Source: CAXMST01 sp963790085
GTDB lineage: Bacteria; Actinomycetota; Thermoleophilia; Solirubrobacterales; 70-9
Direction of reading: 5' to 3'
NCBI GenBank assembly: GCA_963790085.1
Contig: CAWBNH010000013.1
Coordinates: 248,001-312,000, forward strand
Length of the DNA: 64,000 bases
The position numbers and the translations under genes were made by a program. Positions 62,775 through 64,000 of this stretch are shown piece by piece. Position 1 is the stretch's first letter. Each line of letters starts with the position of its first letter. The notes below the pieces were generated by a model. It was not told the origin of the DNA and ran no database searches. It was given only the letters and a program-made list of their open reading frames with translations.

Positions 62775-63266
62775 ATGGAAGGTGATCCGCTCGCGGTAGC
62801 CCTCAAGTTCGGGTTTCTCGCGGTCCTCTACCTGTTCCTGTTCGCCGTCGCCCGCAGCGCGCTCAAGGATCTGCGGGCCGGCGGGGCGTCCGCCCCGATC
62901 CAGGACGGAACGGGGATGCACGCGGTGCGGGGCGGGCGCGTCGCCGCCACGGACGCCTGGCTGGTCGCGCTGAGCGGCGCCGGACTGGAGGTCGGCGAGC
63001 GGGTCGACCTGTTCGGCGGGGTTACGATCGGTCGCGGCGCGGACGCCGACCTGCGGATCGAGGACCGATTCGCATCAGGGGTCCACTGCCGCGTGTACAG
63101 CCGCGGGAACACCTATCTGCTCGAGGACATGGGCTCGACCAACGGCACCTTCCTGAACGGCGCCCGCCTCGAGGGCGAGGCGAGGCTCAAGGATCTCGAC
63201 GAGATCGCGATCGGGGACACTACGTTCCGCTTCGAGCTCTCGATTCCCGACGCCGGTGGCGGTTAG
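62775..63266 (+). CDS. FhaB/FipA-like membrane-anchored FHA protein
   Basis: This 163-residue protein has one N-terminal membrane helix FLAVLYLFLFAVARSALKDL and a C-terminal FHA domain with TIGRGADADLRIEDRFASGV, HCRVY and DMGSTNGTFLNG. It matches the actinobacterial FhaB/FipA type that recruits phosphorylated division proteins. It begins 33 bases after FhaA. Confidence 0.9.
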   Translation: MEGDPLAVALKFGFLAVLYLFLFAVARSALKDLRAGGASAPIQDGTGMHAVRGGRVAATDAWLVALSGAGLEVGERVDLFGGVTIGRGADADLRIEDRFASGVHCRVYSRGNTYLLEDMGSTNGTFLNGARLEGEARLKDLDEIAIGDTTFRFELSIPDAGGG

Positions 63267-63269
63267 GTT
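63264..63269 (+). promoter_or_regulatory. Putative leaderless -10 (TAGGTT) for the PP2C gene
   Basis: TAGGTT overlaps the FhaB stop codon and lies 6 bases before ATG 63276. It suggests an internal promoter in the cluster. Confidence 0.4.
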
Positions 63270-63275
63270 CGCACG

Positions 63276-64000
63276 ATGCTGCGAGTAGCTGAGGCCGTAC
63301 ATCGAACCGACACCGGACGGCAGCGAAACGCCAACGAGGACTCGTTCTTCTCACGGGCGCCCGTGTTCGCGGTCGCCGACGGGATGGGGGGAGCGCAGGC
63401 GGGCGAGGTCGCGTCGCGGCTGGCGGTGGAGGCCTTCGAGCCGGAGCCGAGCGGCGACGTCGGGCCCGAGGCCTACCTGCGGGGGACCGTTGAGGAGGCG
63501 AACAAGCTGATCTTCGATCACGCGCAGGGTGACGCCTCGCGGTCGGGGATGGGAACCACCTTGACCGCGGCGATCGTCGCCGGCGACGAGGTGAGCTTCG
63601 GCCACGTCGGGGACTCGCGGGCCTACCTTTACCGAGACGGCGAGTTGAGTCAACTGACGAACGATCACTCGCTGGTCGAGGAGCTGCGACGGCAGGGCAA
63701 GCTGACCCGCGACCAGGCCGCGGACCACCCGCAGCGTTCGGTGATCACCCGCGCGCTCGGGCCGGAGCCGGATGTCGCCGTCGACACGATGACCGTTCGC
63801 GGACGCCCCGACGACGTCTACGTCCTCTGCAGCGACGGCCTGACGACGATGGTCTCAGACGATCAGCTGGCCTCGATCCTGGCCGGCTCGGCCGATCTCG
63901 ATCAGGCGGCGCGGAGCCTCGTGCGGGCTGCCAACGACCACGGGGGCCGCGACAACATCACCGTCGTGCTCTTCCGGCTCGAGGACACCGAGGCGGCCGG
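63276..64000 (+). CDS. PP2C-family Ser/Thr phosphatase (PstP type), partial at window end
   Basis: The first 241 codons of a metal-dependent phosphatase: TDTGRQRNANEDSFFS, VFAVADGMGGAQAGEVASRL, SGMGTTLTAAIVAGDEVSFG, HVGDSRAYLYRDGELSQLTN, DHSLVEELRRQG, VLCSDGLTTMVSD and NDHGGRDNITVVL carry all metal-binding Asp. It reverses the kinase upstream. The catalytic domain is nearly complete; any C-terminal membrane segment lies beyond the window. Confidence 0.93.
   Translation, partial: MLRVAEAVHRTDTGRQRNANEDSFFSRAPVFAVADGMGGAQAGEVASRLAVEAFEPEPSGDVGPEAYLRGTVEEANKLIFDHAQGDASRSGMGTTLTAAIVAGDEVSFGHVGDSRAYLYRDGELSQLTNDHSLVEELRRQGKLTRDQAADHPQRSVITRALGPEPDVAVDTMTVRGRPDDVYVLCSDGLTTMVSDDQLASILAGSADLDQAARSLVRAANDHGGRDNITVVLFRLEDTEAA

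Overview
The window is a 64 kb, very GC-rich piece of an actinobacterial chromosome that spans the replication origin region. Three things point to a deep-branching actinobacterium, most likely class Thermoleophilia (Solirubrobacterales or Gaiellales type). The origin block runs parB-parA, rsmG, khpB, yidC, yidD, rnpA, rpmH | dnaA, dnaN, recF, DUF721, gyrB, gyrA. The menaquinol:cytochrome c reductase has a split cytochrome b whose small part is fused to cytochrome c. Many genes have a TANNCT-like -10 element only 6-9 bases before the start codon, which suggests leaderless mRNAs. The class-level assignment is inference, because there is no rRNA here.

Layout. 0-0.45 kb: tail of an HNH gene, a structured tandem repeat and tRNA-Phe. 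0.47-4.1 kb (minus): a frameshifted LOG-like gene, a DUF1998 helicase and folP. 4.2-9.4 kb (plus): a HAD phosphatase, an FMN hydroxy-acid oxidase, cydAB and a DtxR regulator. 9.4-13 kb (minus): a small protein, an aminotransferase and sucCD. 13-15.4 kb (plus): HTH protein, haloacid dehalogenase, RpiB-like protein and RibD-like reductase. 15.4-19.6 kb (minus): membrane protein, UDP-sugar dehydrogenase, tRNA-Lys, TPR protein and tatCA. 19.7-20.7 kb (plus): dcd and a zinc ribbon protein. 20.7-28.8 kb (minus): prenyl diphosphate synthase, menG, qcrCBA, a helical protein, hemL, a fused siroheme-decarboxylase-like protein and hemB. This is a respiratory cofactor block covering quinone, bc complex and heme.

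29-31 kb (plus) holds the most unusual locus: an ECF sigma factor fused to its own zinc-binding anti-sigma and membrane module, followed by a secreted cysteine-repeat protein. The two genes share a 12-base motif plus CGTT at identical spacing upstream, which looks like an ECF promoter. 31-38.8 kb: an ABC exporter, YmdB-type phosphodiesterase, a truncated AlkD-like remnant, and a glycosyltransferase/GtrA/phosphatase surface-glycan operon. 38.8-41.7 kb: an aminotransferase coupled to ddl, and a bifunctional nuclease.

41.8-46.5 kb (minus) and 46.6-56 kb (plus) form the origin region; strand bias flips between rpmH and dnaA, and a one-mismatch parS lies inside yidD. 56-60 kb: secreted protein, HNH nuclease, pheA, DUF4446 and a CARDB-like protein (mostly minus). 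60.1-64 kb (plus): a Ser/Thr kinase, two FHA proteins and a PP2C phosphatase cut by the window edge, the usual actinobacterial phospho-signalling set for cell wall and division. No CRISPR array, rRNA operon, insertion sequence or prophage was seen.
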